Below are positions 18,507 through 28,938 of a stretch of DNA of 64,000 bases, piece after piece; the first letter of the stretch is position 1; the number at the start of each line of letters is the position of its first letter. The stretch covers positions 31,314-95,313 of the forward strand of contig JABSRU010000016.1 in the NCBI GenBank assembly GCA_013214965.1, in the 5' to 3' direction. The notes below the pieces were generated by a model. That model did no database searches and was not told where the DNA came from. It saw only the letters and a program-made list of their open reading frames with translations. This DNA is from Gammaproteobacteria bacterium. Its GTDB lineage: Bacteria; Pseudomonadota; Gammaproteobacteria; Enterobacterales; Psychrobiaceae. A program made the position numbers and the translations under genes.

Positions 18507-20351
18507 TTAAGCATAATAATCAATGCCATCGGTTGAATGTTTGTTCAAATTGAGTGTAACTACACTTTGATCGGATTCAAATTCATCATCGGAACCATTT
18601 AGCCGCTCACCCTGTTGCTGCTCGGTGAGCTGTTGTTCTGAACCTTTATTTTGCTGACTAACATCGCTATCTTGCAAAACTATCCCCTGTTGCTCGAGCA
18701 TTTCTTTTAGTTTACTCATCGCATTTTCTAGCATTTCTTTAGCTTGAGAGTTTTGAACCTGAAATTGTACATTCATTTGATCATTTTGAAGTTGTAATCG
18801 AATACTCATGCCACCTAATTCTTCAGGATCTAATTGAATAATCGCGTGTTGAATACCGCCATTAACCATTAAACTAACCCGCTCCTTGAGCGCTTTGGCT
18901 GCGCTGGTTTCATGATGTAATGGTAATTTCGTCGTGAGTTCCACCGCTTTAGTTGCTGCCATTTGCTCTTTAGTTATCATGCCGCTGATTTCTTTTTTAT
19001 CCTGATTGATTTGACTTAATTCAATCGAATCTAATAGCTCTGATGACACAGGGGCCATTGAGATGCGTTCTGATGGTTTAACGCTTTGTTGCGCCTCAGT
19101 TTGCATCATTTTCTTAAACAGTAAATCAAAATTATCAGTGGCTTTCACTGGTTTATTATCTTGATTTACTTCATCATCACTAATTTCTGTGACATCAGTG
19201 TCTTTGTCGGTATCCGCTGCTTTATCTTTACGATCTAAAGCATTAAAATTTGCAATAACGGCCGTGTTCGCAGGCTCACTAGTTGTCACTTGCGTTAGTG
19301 GTTCAGTCTTAAGCCCAACTAACGTTTGGATTTGAGTCATCGGTTGAGTTAAGTCATCACCGAGGATCTTTGTTTGACTGATTAAACTCTGACTACTCGA
19401 TGTCACTGCCTGAGGTACTAATGTTAGATCTTTAGCGGGTAACGGGATGCTTTCAACAACCTTGTCACCTTCCATTTGATTATCCGCCATTCCTGCTAGC
19501 GTTGTCGAACGCTGTGCCAATTCAACGGCCAATTGTCGCTCTTTCTCAAACTGAGTCATGACATTGGCAGCACTAGCGACCGAAACAGGAACAGTTGTCA
19601 CTAATTGTTGCTGATCTTTTTCAGGTAGTTGTTTGATAATATCTTTAATCGTTGTTAGTTGCTCGGAGTCAACTTCTTTTGTATTTTCAGCAGTGTTGAA
19701 TTTATCCGGTAGGCTAATTAATTGTTCAATCGGTTGCAGTAATCGTTGAGCAACTTCTAATTCAACGTCTTTATCGACAATCGCCTCTTCGGCTATGACT
19801 GGCGTTACTTGATCGATAGAATTTTTTAGATCTTGCAGTTGTTGTAATAACTGTTCGCTGTTACTCAACGGCTTAATCATTTCTTCAAGCGTTGCCACCG
19901 TGGTTGCTGGTGATGGTTCAATAGTTTGCTCGACTAAGGTGAGCCGTTGCGAGTCTATTAGTACTTCATTTTTAATCGGGTTTAATTGAAGTTGTTCTAA
20001 TGTTACTCCACGCCCAGCTCGTTGCTGAGTGGGATCATCAAATAACGGACGTACTTTATCACCTTGAAGTTTAAGCGCAGCTTGTTGTTTTAACTCTGAG
20101 AGTATTGACGTAGCAACGCTAGATATTGCCTCTTCAGTACTTGCATCGCTAACTGATTCAACCACATCAGTGCTAGCATTATTGAGTTTAAGCTCTTCAC
20201 TAAACACATCATTAAATCGCACATCATCAACATCGCTGTCCGCGGTCTGTTCTGACCGAAAATTCCGATCATCAGCGGCAAATATTGCCGATGGCGGATT
20301 TACCGATGGCATACTGCTTGGCATCAATATACTGCTTAAACTTTCGCTCAT
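18507..20351 (-). CDS. fliK: flagellar hook-length control protein FliK
   Basis: 614 aa. A long, poorly conserved Gln/Thr/Ser/Asp-rich N-terminal part (the molecular ruler region) ends in a typical Flg_hook domain at about 505-580 (IIQLDPEELGGMSIRLQLQN, VQFQVQNSQAKEMLENAM). The tail is rich in Gln. FliK measures the hook and triggers the FlhB switch. It has its own sigma-54 promoter, separate from the fliE-fliJ unit. Confidence 0.93.
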   Translation of the reverse strand: MSESLSSILMPSSMPSVNPPSAIFAADDRNFRSEQTADSDVDDVRFNDVFSEELKLNNASTDVVESVSDASTEEAISSVATSILSELKQQAALKLQGDKVRPLFDDPTQQRAGRGVTLEQLQLNPIKNEVLIDSQRLTLVEQTIEPSPATTVATLEEMIKPLSNSEQLLQQLQDLKNSIDQVTPVIAEEAIVDKDVELEVAQRLLQPIEQLISLPDKFNTAENTKEVDSEQLTTIKDIIKQLPEKDQQQLVTTVPVSVASAANVMTQFEKERQLAVELAQRSTTLAGMADNQMEGDKVVESIPLPAKDLTLVPQAVTSSSQSLISQTKILGDDLTQPMTQIQTLVGLKTEPLTQVTTSEPANTAVIANFNALDRKDKAADTDKDTDVTEISDDEVNQDNKPVKATDNFDLLFKKMMQTEAQQSVKPSERISMAPVSSELLDSIELSQINQDKKEISGMITKEQMAATKAVELTTKLPLHHETSAAKALKERVSLMVNGGIQHAIIQLDPEELGGMSIRLQLQNDQMNVQFQVQNSQAKEMLENAMSKLKEMLEQQGIVLQDSDVSQQNKGSEQQLTEQQQGERLNGSDDEFESDQSVVTLNLNKHSTDGIDYYA

Positions 20352-20447
20352 CCGTTGCTCCAGAAGATTTTAGTGTGTGCGTTGATAAAATAAATAGTCA
20401 AATAATTCCTGCTTAAATGACTATCTGACGTCAGTTAAATTTATAAT

Positions 20448-20462
20448 GCAAAGGTTATGCCT
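20448..20462 (-). promoter_or_regulatory. sigma-54 promoter of fliK
   Basis: AGGCATAACCTTTGC on the minus strand matches the sigma-54 consensus with correct GG-N10-GC spacing, 97 bases before the fliK ATG in the 128-bp fliJ-fliK gap. Confidence 0.65.
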
Positions 20463-20479
20463 AGTTTTGTTTTTTATGA

Positions 20480-20932
20480 TTATGATGAACGTTTTATCTT
20501 TCGATAATGGGCCATCATTGCAAATTCGTCTGACAATTTTTGTTGCTGTTTATCTTGAATCTCTTGATATTCTTGCTGCTGCTTGTTGATCAAAAAATTG
20601 ATTGAATCAAGATACCTTAGAGACTGTTGCCATTGAACCTTTCGGGCATCGACCGCAAGTTGGGCCCGAACTATCACATCTAACTGCTGAGTAATTGAGC
20701 TATCAATTTTAGCTAAGAAACCTTGTAACAAACCCAATTTAGCCGCTGATAAACCTTGCTTTCCTTGTTCAATCATCTGCCGCATGTAATCAAGCTTATA
20801 TTCTTCTAATGACGACTTTTGCTGTTGTAGCTGAGTCATTTGTTGCTGTGAAGCACTAAATGCTTGGAGTGCAGCTCGCTCTTTATTGGTCGCCATTTCT
20901 TTGACCATGATTAATTGTTTGAGATCAGCCAT
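20480..20932 (-). CDS. fliJ: flagellar export chaperone FliJ
   Basis: 150 aa, almost entirely Gln-rich coiled coil (for example [20 protein letters not shown]), as expected for FliJ, the stalk-like protein that sits in the FliI ring and links it to FlhA. It overlaps the end of fliI by 8 bp. Sequence alone is weakly diagnostic; order and coiled-coil character make the call. Confidence 0.9.
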   Translation of the reverse strand: MADLKQLIMVKEMATNKERAALQAFSASQQQMTQLQQQKSSLEEYKLDYMRQMIEQGKQGLSAAKLGLLQGFLAKIDSSITQQLDVIVRAQLAVDARKVQWQQSLRYLDSINFLINKQQQEYQEIQDKQQQKLSDEFAMMAHYRKIKRSS

Positions 20933-22271
20933 TCAATGCATCGCCTAATTGAGTTAATGCGACCAACGAATCATCATAAAGGTGAGTCTCTTTCATTGTT
21001 TGCTGACAAAAGGCTTCAATCACTTCATGAAATTGAATCGCTTTATCCACGCGAGGATCGGCGCCAGCCACATAAGCACCGATCGCAATCAAATCTTTAT
21101 TTTGTTGATATAGAGAATAAAATTGCTTGACCACTCTGGCATAGGATAAGTGCTGTTCACTCACCACCATAGGCATCACTCGTGAAATAGACGCTTCAAC
21201 ATCAATCGCTGGATAATGACCCGACTCGGCCAGTTTTCGAGATAGCACGATATGACCATCAAGAATCGCCCGGGAAGCATCCGCGATCGGATCCTGCAAG
21301 TCATCACCTTCCGTTAACACCGTATAAAATGCGGTTATTGACCCTTGACCTTCACTGCCATTACCCGCACGTTCAACTAACTGAGGTAATTTAGCAAACA
21401 CCGAGGGTGGATAACCTTTTGTGGCTGGCGGCTCACCGATGGCTAATGCAATTTCACGTTGTGCTTGGGCAAAACGGGTCAATGAATCCATTAGCAATAA
21501 AACATCCATCCCTTGATCACGAAAATACTCAGCGATCGCCACCGATGTTTCACAGGCCTTTAAACGCATCAGCGGCGAAGTGTCGGCAGGGGCAGCAACA
21601 ACAACCGAGCGTTTTCGGCCTTGTTCTCCCAAAATTTCTTCAATAAACTCTTTAACTTCACGGCCACGTTCACCGACTAAGCCAACCACAATGACATCAG
21701 CACTGGTGCCACGGGTCATCATGCCAAGTAATACACTTTTACCAACACCTGAGCCGGCAAATAATCCCATCCGTTGACCTTTACCAACGGTCAGCATGGT
21801 ATTAATTGCTCTGATCCCAACATCAAGTGGTTGCTCTATTGGCCGTCGAGACAACGGATTAATTGGCTTTGCTTTACCACTTAAATGATGGTCGGTTTTT
21901 AGGGGCCCTAAACCATCAAGCGGCCGACCAACGCCATCAACCACTCGACCCAGTAATTCCATCCCCACCGGTATTCCTTTTTGCTGTGACAAGGGTCTAA
22001 CCGTTGCACCAGGTAACACTCCCAGGACCTCCTCACTGGGCATTAAATAGAGAATGTCGTCAGAAAAACCAACCACTTCGGCACTGATTTCGCCATTAAG
22101 GGTTTCAACACTGCATTGACTGCCAATAGGTGCACGACAACCAACGGCCTCCATGGTTAAACCGACGACGCGCTTGAGTTTACCCGAAGTGACCGCTTGA
22201 AATTGATTAACATTTTTATGATAGGCAGAAAGCTTATTGGCCCAATTAGGCTCAATCGGTGATTCACTCAT
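20925..22271 (-). CDS. fliI: flagellar export ATPase FliI
   Basis: 448 aa F1-beta-like ATPase with Walker [17 protein letters not shown], Walker B-containing [20 protein letters not shown] and the conserved [19 protein letters not shown] region. FliI with FliH and FliJ delivers substrates to the export gate. The ATG overlaps the fliH stop. Confidence 0.97.
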   Translation of the reverse strand: MSESPIEPNWANKLSAYHKNVNQFQAVTSGKLKRVVGLTMEAVGCRAPIGSQCSVETLNGEISAEVVGFSDDILYLMPSEEVLGVLPGATVRPLSQQKGIPVGMELLGRVVDGVGRPLDGLGPLKTDHHLSGKAKPINPLSRRPIEQPLDVGIRAINTMLTVGKGQRMGLFAGSGVGKSVLLGMMTRGTSADVIVVGLVGERGREVKEFIEEILGEQGRKRSVVVAAPADTSPLMRLKACETSVAIAEYFRDQGMDVLLLMDSLTRFAQAQREIALAIGEPPATKGYPPSVFAKLPQLVERAGNGSEGQGSITAFYTVLTEGDDLQDPIADASRAILDGHIVLSRKLAESGHYPAIDVEASISRVMPMVVSEQHLSYARVVKQFYSLYQQNKDLIAIGAYVAGADPRVDKAIQFHEVIEAFCQQTMKETHLYDDSLVALTQLGDALNG

Positions 22272-23125
22272 CGCTGTGCTGATTCTTCAATAGAGTTGGG
22301 GTCAATGTCAGGTTTTGGTTGTGAGTGGAAATCATCAAAAACTTGTTCAATTCTAGCGGCTAAATTTAACTGTACACTACTGGTATGTGATTCAATCTCA
22401 CAGCTACCAATGGTCATAGCCGGATCAACTTCAATCGTAACATTACGTTTATCAAGTTGTTCTTGATCCCACAACTGTTCAATTGCCGCAATATCTTGTT
22501 CATTCAACCTGACATTAATCGGTTCTTTTTTTCCGATCAATCGTACACCTTCACTAACCGCTGTTACGATCGGTTGAGTACTTTGTTGCACTTCGGTATG
22601 AACAATTTTTACTGCAACATCTAATGCCAGTGCCACCAATGCCTGTTCTATGCTTTCTTCTTGGGCGGCCAACGGATTCTGAAACTGCTCAATCAGCTGG
22701 CTCAAAATGGTCAGCTGTGCATCGATTTTTACTTTCGTTTCATCATATGCCTGTTGTTGACCTTCATTTTTACCCTGATCTAATCCCTGTTGGTATCCTT
22801 CATCATGACCCGAAAGAATGCCTTTTTCTTGGCCACGACTGAATCCTTCGTCATAGCCTTCCTGTTGCGCCGTAGCTCGAATACTTTCTAATTCCTGAGC
22901 CGTGACCGTCGCCGGATCGACGACATCTTCAATAATCAATTCTGTTGAATTGTCGGAGTCTGCCACAGGCCGGGTTGGTTTCTGTTTGGTCACCGCCTCG
23001 GGAGTCATCCCGAAAGCATTGGTGGTTTTCTTCGTTACCGCCTCTGATACATCAGGGGCATACCAACGTTTAAGCAGCTCCAACTGTTCATCATTTGGTT
23101 TAAACACTCGATCTAACGCCATCAA
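22268..23125 (-). CDS. fliH: flagellar export regulator FliH
   Basis: 285 aa. The central GxxxG-type repeats ([19 protein letters not shown] and [12 protein letters not shown]) are a signature of FliH helices. A C-terminal V-ATPase E-subunit-like domain follows ([33 protein letters not shown]). FliH binds FliI and anchors it to FliN. It lies between fliG and fliI. Confidence 0.95.
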   Translation of the reverse strand: MMALDRVFKPNDEQLELLKRWYAPDVSEAVTKKTTNAFGMTPEAVTKQKPTRPVADSDNSTELIIEDVVDPATVTAQELESIRATAQQEGYDEGFSRGQEKGILSGHDEGYQQGLDQGKNEGQQQAYDETKVKIDAQLTILSQLIEQFQNPLAAQEESIEQALVALALDVAVKIVHTEVQQSTQPIVTAVSEGVRLIGKKEPINVRLNEQDIAAIEQLWDQEQLDKRNVTIEVDPAMTIGSCEIESHTSSVQLNLAARIEQVFDDFHSQPKPDIDPNSIEESAQR

Positions 23126-23145
23126 TATTCCCTTGATTTATGTGA

Positions 23146-24189
23146 TTATAAGAACTCATCGCCGCCGCCGCCGCCGAGCTGAATTTCACCGGAATCAGAT
23201 AAACGAGTAGCCACCGCAAGGATCTCTTTTTGTGCCGCTTCAACTTCACTGACTCGAATAGGTCCCATCGCTTCTAAATCATCCACCAGCATTTCTGACG
23301 CACGTTTAGACATATTCTTAAGGAACTTATCTTTAAGCGCCTCATCGGCACCTTTTAGTGCTTTCATCAGATCATCTTGCTGGACATCACGTAAAATAGC
23401 CTGAATGCCACGATCATCGACATCAATTAAGTTCTCGAATACGAACATCAGATCTTGAAGCTTCTGTGCCATTTCCTCATCGGTATCACGAATAGAATCC
23501 ATCAATTGCCCTTCAACACTATTATCAAGATAGTTCATGATGTTAGCTGCTGATTTTAAGCCGCCCATTTTAGCGGCTTGTGCACCAGCTTGCCCGGCAA
23601 ACTGTTTTTCCATAATATCATTAAGTTCTTGTAAGGCCGCCGGTTGTACTTCTTCTAAATTAGCGATTCGCATCATCAAATCTAGCCTCACTTTCTCACT
23701 AAATTGAGACATAATCTCTGCTGACTGCTCAGGATCTAAATACGACAGCACAATCGTTTGGATCTGCGGGTGCTCACTGACAATAATATTAGCCACTTGG
23801 CGCGCATCCATCCACTTAAGTGATTCAAGACCTTTAGCACTACCCCCTAAAATTATTTGATCAATAATATTGGACGCTTTATCTTCCCCTAATGCCTCAA
23901 TCAACGCCTTACGAATAAAGTCTTCAGAGTTTAAACCAATCGCAGAAAGTTCCTGGATTTCATCCAAAAAAGCCCGTAAGACAGAATTAACCTTGGCTGG
24001 AGAAAAATCTGTAAGTCCCGCCATCGCCTGCCCCACGTATTGAACCTCTTTAGGTTCTAGTGCTTTCAAAATATTTGCCGCATCCCCTTCTTTTAAACTT
24101 AACAACAGAAATGCCGTTTTATCCAGTCCGCTTAAGGTACTAACGTCAAACTCTTCTTTAGGTTTCTCTTGCGCTACTTCTTCAGCCAT
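23146..24189 (-). CDS. fliG: flagellar motor switch protein FliG
   Basis: 347 aa with three FliG domains. The N-terminal part binds FliF (LDKTAFLLLSLKEGDAANIL). The middle part has an EHPQ-containing helix (SEHPQIQTIVLSYLDPEQSA). The C-terminal charged helix (DDLEAMGPIRVSEVEAAQKE) carries the residues that meet the stator. The C-terminus ends in a Gly run before DEFL. FliG turns stator movement into torque. Confidence 0.97.
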   Translation of the reverse strand: MAEEVAQEKPKEEFDVSTLSGLDKTAFLLLSLKEGDAANILKALEPKEVQYVGQAMAGLTDFSPAKVNSVLRAFLDEIQELSAIGLNSEDFIRKALIEALGEDKASNIIDQIILGGSAKGLESLKWMDARQVANIIVSEHPQIQTIVLSYLDPEQSAEIMSQFSEKVRLDLMMRIANLEEVQPAALQELNDIMEKQFAGQAGAQAAKMGGLKSAANIMNYLDNSVEGQLMDSIRDTDEEMAQKLQDLMFVFENLIDVDDRGIQAILRDVQQDDLMKALKGADEALKDKFLKNMSKRASEMLVDDLEAMGPIRVSEVEAAQKEILAVATRLSDSGEIQLGGGGGDEFL

Positions 24190-24210
24190 GATTTTTTACT
24201 CTTCTCTTGG

Positions 24211-25944
24211 TTATTTTTCAGCATGCAGCCAATTTTTGATCACTTGAATCGATAAATCAGGCTCATTAGACACTAGCGCCCGCACCGCACGTAATAAATC
24301 ATCATCCTTACGCAAATCAGGCAATTGAATCGAACCATCTTCAGCGTATGAATAATCACCATCGGATGCCGCTAGCATATCGACAGTATCGGATGCAAAT
24401 TGATCGTCAAATTCAGATAAATCGCCAGTTATTGTGTCATCCTCAACGTCGACATCAGAACTAATTAAACGATTTAACATCGGTCGGACTAAAAACAGCA
24501 AGATAACGATAATAATTAACGCGCCCATTACCATTTTAATCACCCGAAGGAACCAAGGCTGTTCCCACATCGGCGGTTCAGGGATGTCTCCAAAATCCTC
24601 TTTAAAGAAAGACATAGTTACTACTTCTAACACATCGCCACGGGCAAGATTAAAACCAATACTCCCCTGTAATAAACGTCTTATATTGGCTAATTCAGCG
24701 GTTGTCCTTGGAGATAATATGGCTTCTCCTCCTTCAGCGCTTGGTGCCGAAATATAATCTAGGGCAACTGACACACTAATGCGTTTAATGATGCCCACTT
24801 GTTGTTGGATATGGCTAATGGTGGTGTCAAGCTCATAATTACGAGTCGCTTCTTTTTGAAACTGGCCATTTTTGGTTCTAATCGCACTACCAACGTCGCC
24901 AGTCGCATCTTCAGGAATATCAGACTCTAGCGGTGGTTGATTAGACAAAGCCCCAGCGATACCACTAATAATGTTACCGACATTACTATTTTCCATTGTG
25001 CGCTCGCTACGGATCGCCGGTAAATCAGGGTTAAACGTTTTTTTCGTTTCCTCAATCGCGGTAAAATCCATGGTGACATCAACTTGAGCGGTATAATTAC
25101 CAATCCCAACAACGGGGATTAAAATTGAATCAATTTTTGTTAGGTATAAGTTTTCACGTTTCTTTTCTTGTTCGAATTCTTTGCGATGGCGAATACTTGA
25201 GGGATCTTCATTACCGGATTTTAATGAACGACCATTATGATCGGCAATGGACACCCGACCAGGTTCTAACGTTGGTACCGCCGAAGCGACAATATCAACA
25301 ATGGCATCGACTTCTTCTTGGGTTAACGCGCGGCCACGATTTAAAGTCACAACGACGGTGGCACTGGCTTTCTTGTCACGACGTGAAAACACATTTTCTT
25401 TGGGAATAGCAAGTAACACTCGCGCCCTTTTTACATTCCTTAACTCAGAAATAGCCGCAGCTAACTGGCGTTCTCGACTATGTTTAATGCGCTCTCGTTC
25501 CATCCGTTGGCTAACGCCGAAGCCCATATCTTTAAGCAGAATTTCATCGCCATTAGTCGGTTCAGCAACCATGCCAGCACGAGTTAATGCCAATTTAATC
25601 TTTCGATAGTCCTGCTCAGGCACCAAAATGGTATTGCCATTAATTTTATAATCTTCGAATTTATTTTGATCAAGAAAATCTAGCGTTTTAGTAAATTCAC
25701 TGACATCCATTTCCCCTAATGGACGATATTCTGGCTCTTGAGTCCACAGTACCAACATCACCGAAATAGCCAAACAAATCGCAACGGCGACCACAATAAC
25801 AATCTGACGAACAGTATCAGCCCCACCAACACCGGCAAACACTCCACCAGCGGGAGAGTCCTGTTCCGGTACGGAATTAGAGCCCACAATTGCAGAGGCT
25901 TCATCGTTAATGATCATGTCGGTTGATTGAGTTGCTTCAGCCAC
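24211..25944 (-). CDS. fliF: flagellar MS-ring protein FliF
   Basis: 577 aa. Two membrane segments (IVIVVAVAICLAISVMLVLW and VIKMVMGALIIIVILLFLV) bracket a large periplasmic part with the YscJ/FliF ring-building motifs (FEDYKINGNTILVPEQDYRK, SRERQLAAAISELRNVKRAR). A C-terminal cytoplasmic tail binds FliG. FliF is the first ring laid down. It is 21 bp from fliG and 41 bp from fliE. Confidence 0.97.
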   Translation of the reverse strand: MAEATQSTDMIINDEASAIVGSNSVPEQDSPAGGVFAGVGGADTVRQIVIVVAVAICLAISVMLVLWTQEPEYRPLGEMDVSEFTKTLDFLDQNKFEDYKINGNTILVPEQDYRKIKLALTRAGMVAEPTNGDEILLKDMGFGVSQRMERERIKHSRERQLAAAISELRNVKRARVLLAIPKENVFSRRDKKASATVVVTLNRGRALTQEEVDAIVDIVASAVPTLEPGRVSIADHNGRSLKSGNEDPSSIRHRKEFEQEKKRENLYLTKIDSILIPVVGIGNYTAQVDVTMDFTAIEETKKTFNPDLPAIRSERTMENSNVGNIISGIAGALSNQPPLESDIPEDATGDVGSAIRTKNGQFQKEATRNYELDTTISHIQQQVGIIKRISVSVALDYISAPSAEGGEAILSPRTTAELANIRRLLQGSIGFNLARGDVLEVVTMSFFKEDFGDIPEPPMWEQPWFLRVIKMVMGALIIIVILLFLVRPMLNRLISSDVDVEDDTITGDLSEFDDQFASDTVDMLAASDGDYSYAEDGSIQLPDLRKDDDLLRAVRALVSNEPDLSIQVIKNWLHAEK

Positions 25945-25985
25945 GACTTTATTCCTTTAATAAACTTAATTTAAATACTTTATTA

Positions 25986-26315
25986 CTATACAGGCATATT
26001 CATAATTTCTTTATAAGCTTCGACAAATTTATTTCTAACTTCGACCGTTGCCGTAAAAGCAACATTGGCCTTTTGTGAAGCAATCATTACTTCTGATATG
26101 CTAACAGAGCGATCGCCCATCTCAATCGCCGTTTGTAGATTAGCGGAGTTTTTCTGAATAGCATTGACATTATCAACCGCCATTTTAAGCATACTGGAAA
26201 AATCAGCACCATTGGTCTTATTCACTTGCCCTGTTTCAAGCGATGATAACGACATGTTGGTTTTCGATATCATGCTTTGCATTTCGTTATGTAGCGATCC
26301 AGCGTTGATATTCAT
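25986..26315 (-). CDS. fliE: MS-ring/rod adaptor protein FliE
   Basis: 109 aa of normal FliE length and with the conserved C-terminal half (VNAIQKNSANLQTAIEMGDR, VMIASQKANVAFTATVEVRN). FliE is the first rod protein exported and links the MS-ring to the rod. It heads the fliEFGHIJ unit and has a strong sigma-54 promoter 53 bases upstream. Confidence 0.96.
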   Translation of the reverse strand: MNINAGSLHNEMQSMISKTNMSLSSLETGQVNKTNGADFSSMLKMAVDNVNAIQKNSANLQTAIEMGDRSVSISEVMIASQKANVAFTATVEVRNKFVEAYKEIMNMPV

Positions 26316-26367
26316 GATAGCTAAGCTCCGGCGATTATTTGACGATAATATTATCTAATCAGATTAT

Positions 26368-26382
26368 GCAAAAATCTTGCCA
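26368..26382 (-). promoter_or_regulatory. sigma-54 promoter of fliE
   Basis: TGGCAAGATTTTTGC on the minus strand is a near-perfect sigma-54 element (TGGCA, -12 TTGC, correct spacing). It lies between the flrC terminator and fliE, so the fliE operon is transcribed separately from flrBC. Confidence 0.85.
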
Positions 26383-26394
26383 ATTTTCACACAC

Positions 26395-26418
26395 AAAAAA
26401 GCCTGAAAAATCAGGCTT
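26395..26418 (-). terminator. intrinsic terminator of flrBC
   Basis: Perfect 8-bp stem AAGCCTGA/TCAGGCTT with an AAAA/TTTT loop, followed on the minus strand by a T6 run. It sits 22 bases past the flrC stop. Confidence 0.88.
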
Positions 26419-26439
26419 TAATAATGTTATCTGCGTAAT

Positions 26440-27774
26440 CTATACCGGTAATTCAATACCAAGGTCGCGCATTTTAGCTAACTTATAACGTAAGGTCCGT
26501 GGACTAATGCCTAATTTATCTGCAACATCTTTACGTGAGCCATGGCATAGCACTAAAGTGTCGAGAATAATTTGATTTTCCTGTTGTTTTAATTCATTAC
26601 CTAACGCATCGATATTAAGTTCAGCATTCTCTGGTGCTGTGGGTGCAATCACAAATTCATCTAAGGTTTCAATAATCAAATCCGCCGTCGTAATCTGCTC
26701 ACCATTACATAAAATTAACGCCCGTTGAACCACATTATCGAGTTCACGGACATTACCTGGCCAGCCATGATTTTTTAGCCGATGTTGGGCATCTAAACTC
26801 AAATTAATTTTTTTTGAGGTATGACGGGTAATTAAATACTCCGCTAGAGGTAAAATATCGCCGGGACGTTCTTTTAACTGCGGCCAAGTTAATGGGAATA
26901 CATTGAGCCGATAATAAAGATCTTCTCGAAACTCTTTATTGGCTATCGCTGTGCGTAAATCTCGATTTGACGTAGCAAGCACTCGAACATCTAATTTAAT
27001 TGTTTTTCTTGAGCCTAAGCGCTCAACTTCTTTTTCCTGCAACACCCGTAATAATTTAGCCTGTAAATTGACATCCATCTCAGTGATTTCATCGAGTAAA
27101 ATAGTGCCGCCTTGCGCTTGTTCAAACTTACCAGGACAAGCTTGCAAGGCACCCGTAAATGCCCCCTTCTCATAGCCAAATAAGGTTGACTCAAGCATGT
27201 TTTCAGGAATGGCGGCACAATTAATCGCGACAAATGGTCCACTACTGCGACTAGAGTGATTATGAATATAGCGACTTAATACTTCCTTACCTGAGCCTGA
27301 TGGACCATTAATCATTACTGATGCATCACTGGCCGCTACTTTTTTTGCCAGTTCAAGCAACTGAATCGATTTAGGATCGCCAACCACCGGATCGCTTAAA
27401 TCCATCTGCTCAGGCGGTAAATATCGACTGACTAAATTTAGTAACACTTCCGGTGCAAAAGGTTTAGCCATGTAATCACAAGCACCTTCTTTCATCGCAC
27501 TAACGGCATCGTCAATCGTCGCAAAAGCAGTCATCAATAGCATCGGTAATTCCGGCCATTTTAATTTAATGCTGCGTAACAACGCTAAACCAGACATTCC
27601 ACCCATTTGGACATCTGATACCACTAGTTGCACGTTGGTTTTCTTTAAGGTCAGTAGCGCTTCTTCACCACTTTCACACTCGATGCATTCATAACCACCG
27701 AGTAGCAAAGTATCGACTAGTGCTTCTCGTAGCCCTGCGTCATCTTCAACCACTAATATTTTTTTGCTAGACAT
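26440..27774 (-). CDS. flrC: sigma-54-dependent response regulator FlrC (FleR)
   Basis: 444 aa NtrC-type activator. The receiver has its phospho-acceptor in VVSDVQMGGMSG. The AAA+ domain has Walker A INGPSGSGKEVLSR, the sigma-54 contact loop EKGAFTGAL and the Walker B region GGTILLDEITEMD. The C-terminal Fis-type HTH is DVADKLGISPRTLRYKLAKM. FlrC, phosphorylated by FlrB, activates class III promoters (basal body, hook, one flagellin). It is 2 bp from flrB. Confidence 0.96.
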   Translation of the reverse strand: MSSKKILVVEDDAGLREALVDTLLLGGYECIECESGEEALLTLKKTNVQLVVSDVQMGGMSGLALLRSIKLKWPELPMLLMTAFATIDDAVSAMKEGACDYMAKPFAPEVLLNLVSRYLPPEQMDLSDPVVGDPKSIQLLELAKKVAASDASVMINGPSGSGKEVLSRYIHNHSSRSSGPFVAINCAAIPENMLESTLFGYEKGAFTGALQACPGKFEQAQGGTILLDEITEMDVNLQAKLLRVLQEKEVERLGSRKTIKLDVRVLATSNRDLRTAIANKEFREDLYYRLNVFPLTWPQLKERPGDILPLAEYLITRHTSKKINLSLDAQHRLKNHGWPGNVRELDNVVQRALILCNGEQITTADLIIETLDEFVIAPTAPENAELNIDALGNELKQQENQIILDTLVLCHGSRKDVADKLGISPRTLRYKLAKMRDLGIELPV

Positions 27775-27776
27775 TA

Positions 27777-28838
27777 TTAACCTCCAACGGCGTGTTGCAT
27801 AATTATCGCCGCTTCTCGTTGTAGTGGAATAATCAAAGAAAATCTTGAACCTTGGCCTAATTTAGACATTAATTTCAATCGACCATTGTGAGATTTAGCC
27901 ACCGACTGCACCACCGCCAATCCGAGTCCTGTTCCTTGACTTTTGGTGGTATAAAAGGGTTCAAATATTTTTTGTTGTAATGTCGGGGTGATCCCCGGAC
28001 CGTTATCGATTAATGATATTTCAACTTCATTATCGCCATATTTTTGGGCGATCAAATGTAACAATAGCCCTTTAGGTTTGGCTTGAACCGCATTATGAAT
28101 TAAATTATTAATCGCTCCTGACAACGCACTTCGATTGCCCAAGATAAGTAAGTCAGGATCAGGTAGAGTCACCATAATGTTAGCTTGATTTTGTATCATC
28201 ATCGCTTCACACCCAGATTCCACTTCAGTCAGCAATTCTTGCAGTGACAACTCTGACACCACCGGATTATTATTAGTTTTGGCAAGCATCAGCATATCAT
28301 TAACCTGCAATTCTAAATCTTTCAACCGAGCAATCAACTTGCCTTGAAATGATTCTCGAGCCTGTGGACTGATTTGCTTATTCGATAAATTAGAGGCATA
28401 TAACAGAGCAGCCGATAAAGGAGTACGTACTTGATGCGCTAACGAGGCGACCATTTTACCTAATGCCGATAAACGCTGCATATGGGCCATGCTGTTTTGC
28501 ATTTGCCGTGTCTCGGTTAAATCCGTTAATAGAATTAACTGGCCAGCTTCGGGCTCTAAAGAAGTGATCGCTATTTTTAAACGACGGCCATCCCTGAGTG
28601 ATACCTCATGACCATCATCGGCGCGAGGTGCAAAAGAACGATTAATAACGTCTAACCAACGCTCGTTGAGTAATGGCTTACCAAGAAGAGAGATTGCTAA
28701 AGGGTTGGCTTCTTCAACAATGCCATTACCATTAATAATGATCAATCCTGAAGGCAAAATATCAACTAAATGAGCAAGCCGGCTACTAGAAATCTGCGGA
28801 TCCTGCTGTTGAGAGTATGATGAAATTTTTGCTGCCAT
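27777..28838 (-). CDS. flrB: flagellar sensor histidine kinase FlrB (FleS)
   Basis: About 353 aa soluble kinase. A PAS-like N-terminal domain (DILPSGLIIINGNGIVEEAN), a HisKA helix with phospho-His in MVASLAHQVRTPLSAALLY, and an HATPase domain (NLIHNAVQA, DNGPGITP, GTGLGLAVVQSVAKSH) can be seen. There is no membrane segment, as expected for FlrB. The start at MAAKISSYS has a GAGG site at good distance and lies after the sigma-54 promoter. A longer open frame upstream overlaps that promoter and is rejected. Confidence 0.94.
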   Translation of the reverse strand: MAAKISSYSQQQDPQISSSRLAHLVDILPSGLIIINGNGIVEEANPLAISLLGKPLLNERWLDVINRSFAPRADDGHEVSLRDGRRLKIAITSLEPEAGQLILLTDLTETRQMQNSMAHMQRLSALGKMVASLAHQVRTPLSAALLYASNLSNKQISPQARESFQGKLIARLKDLELQVNDMLMLAKTNNNPVVSELSLQELLTEVESGCEAMMIQNQANIMVTLPDPDLLILGNRSALSGAINNLIHNAVQAKPKGLLLHLIAQKYGDNEVEISLIDNGPGITPTLQQKIFEPFYTTKSQGTGLGLAVVQSVAKSHNGRLKLMSKLGQGSRFSLIIPLQREAAIIMQHAVGG

Positions 28839-28885
28839 GGCAACCTCGTCAAAGTTTTGTCTATTAAAGCAATACTTTGACACAT

Positions 28886-28900
28886 GCAGATACCATGCCA
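28886..28900 (-). promoter_or_regulatory. sigma-54 promoter of flrBC
   Basis: TGGCATGGTATCTGC on the minus strand has the correct GG-N10-GC spacing and ends 48 bases before the flrB start, in the 100-bp gap after flrA. FlrA-dependent, sigma-54 expression of flrBC is known in Vibrio cholerae, so the position fits. Confidence 0.65.
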
Positions 28901-28938
28901 ACAAATTTAGTTACTAATTACAGTACGATAGGGGTGAT

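Noticed and set aside
28874..28888. Alternative sigma-54 site before flrB (GTGTCAAAGTATTGC)
   Set aside because: No -24 GG pair; the neighbouring TGGCATGGTATCTGC fits better.
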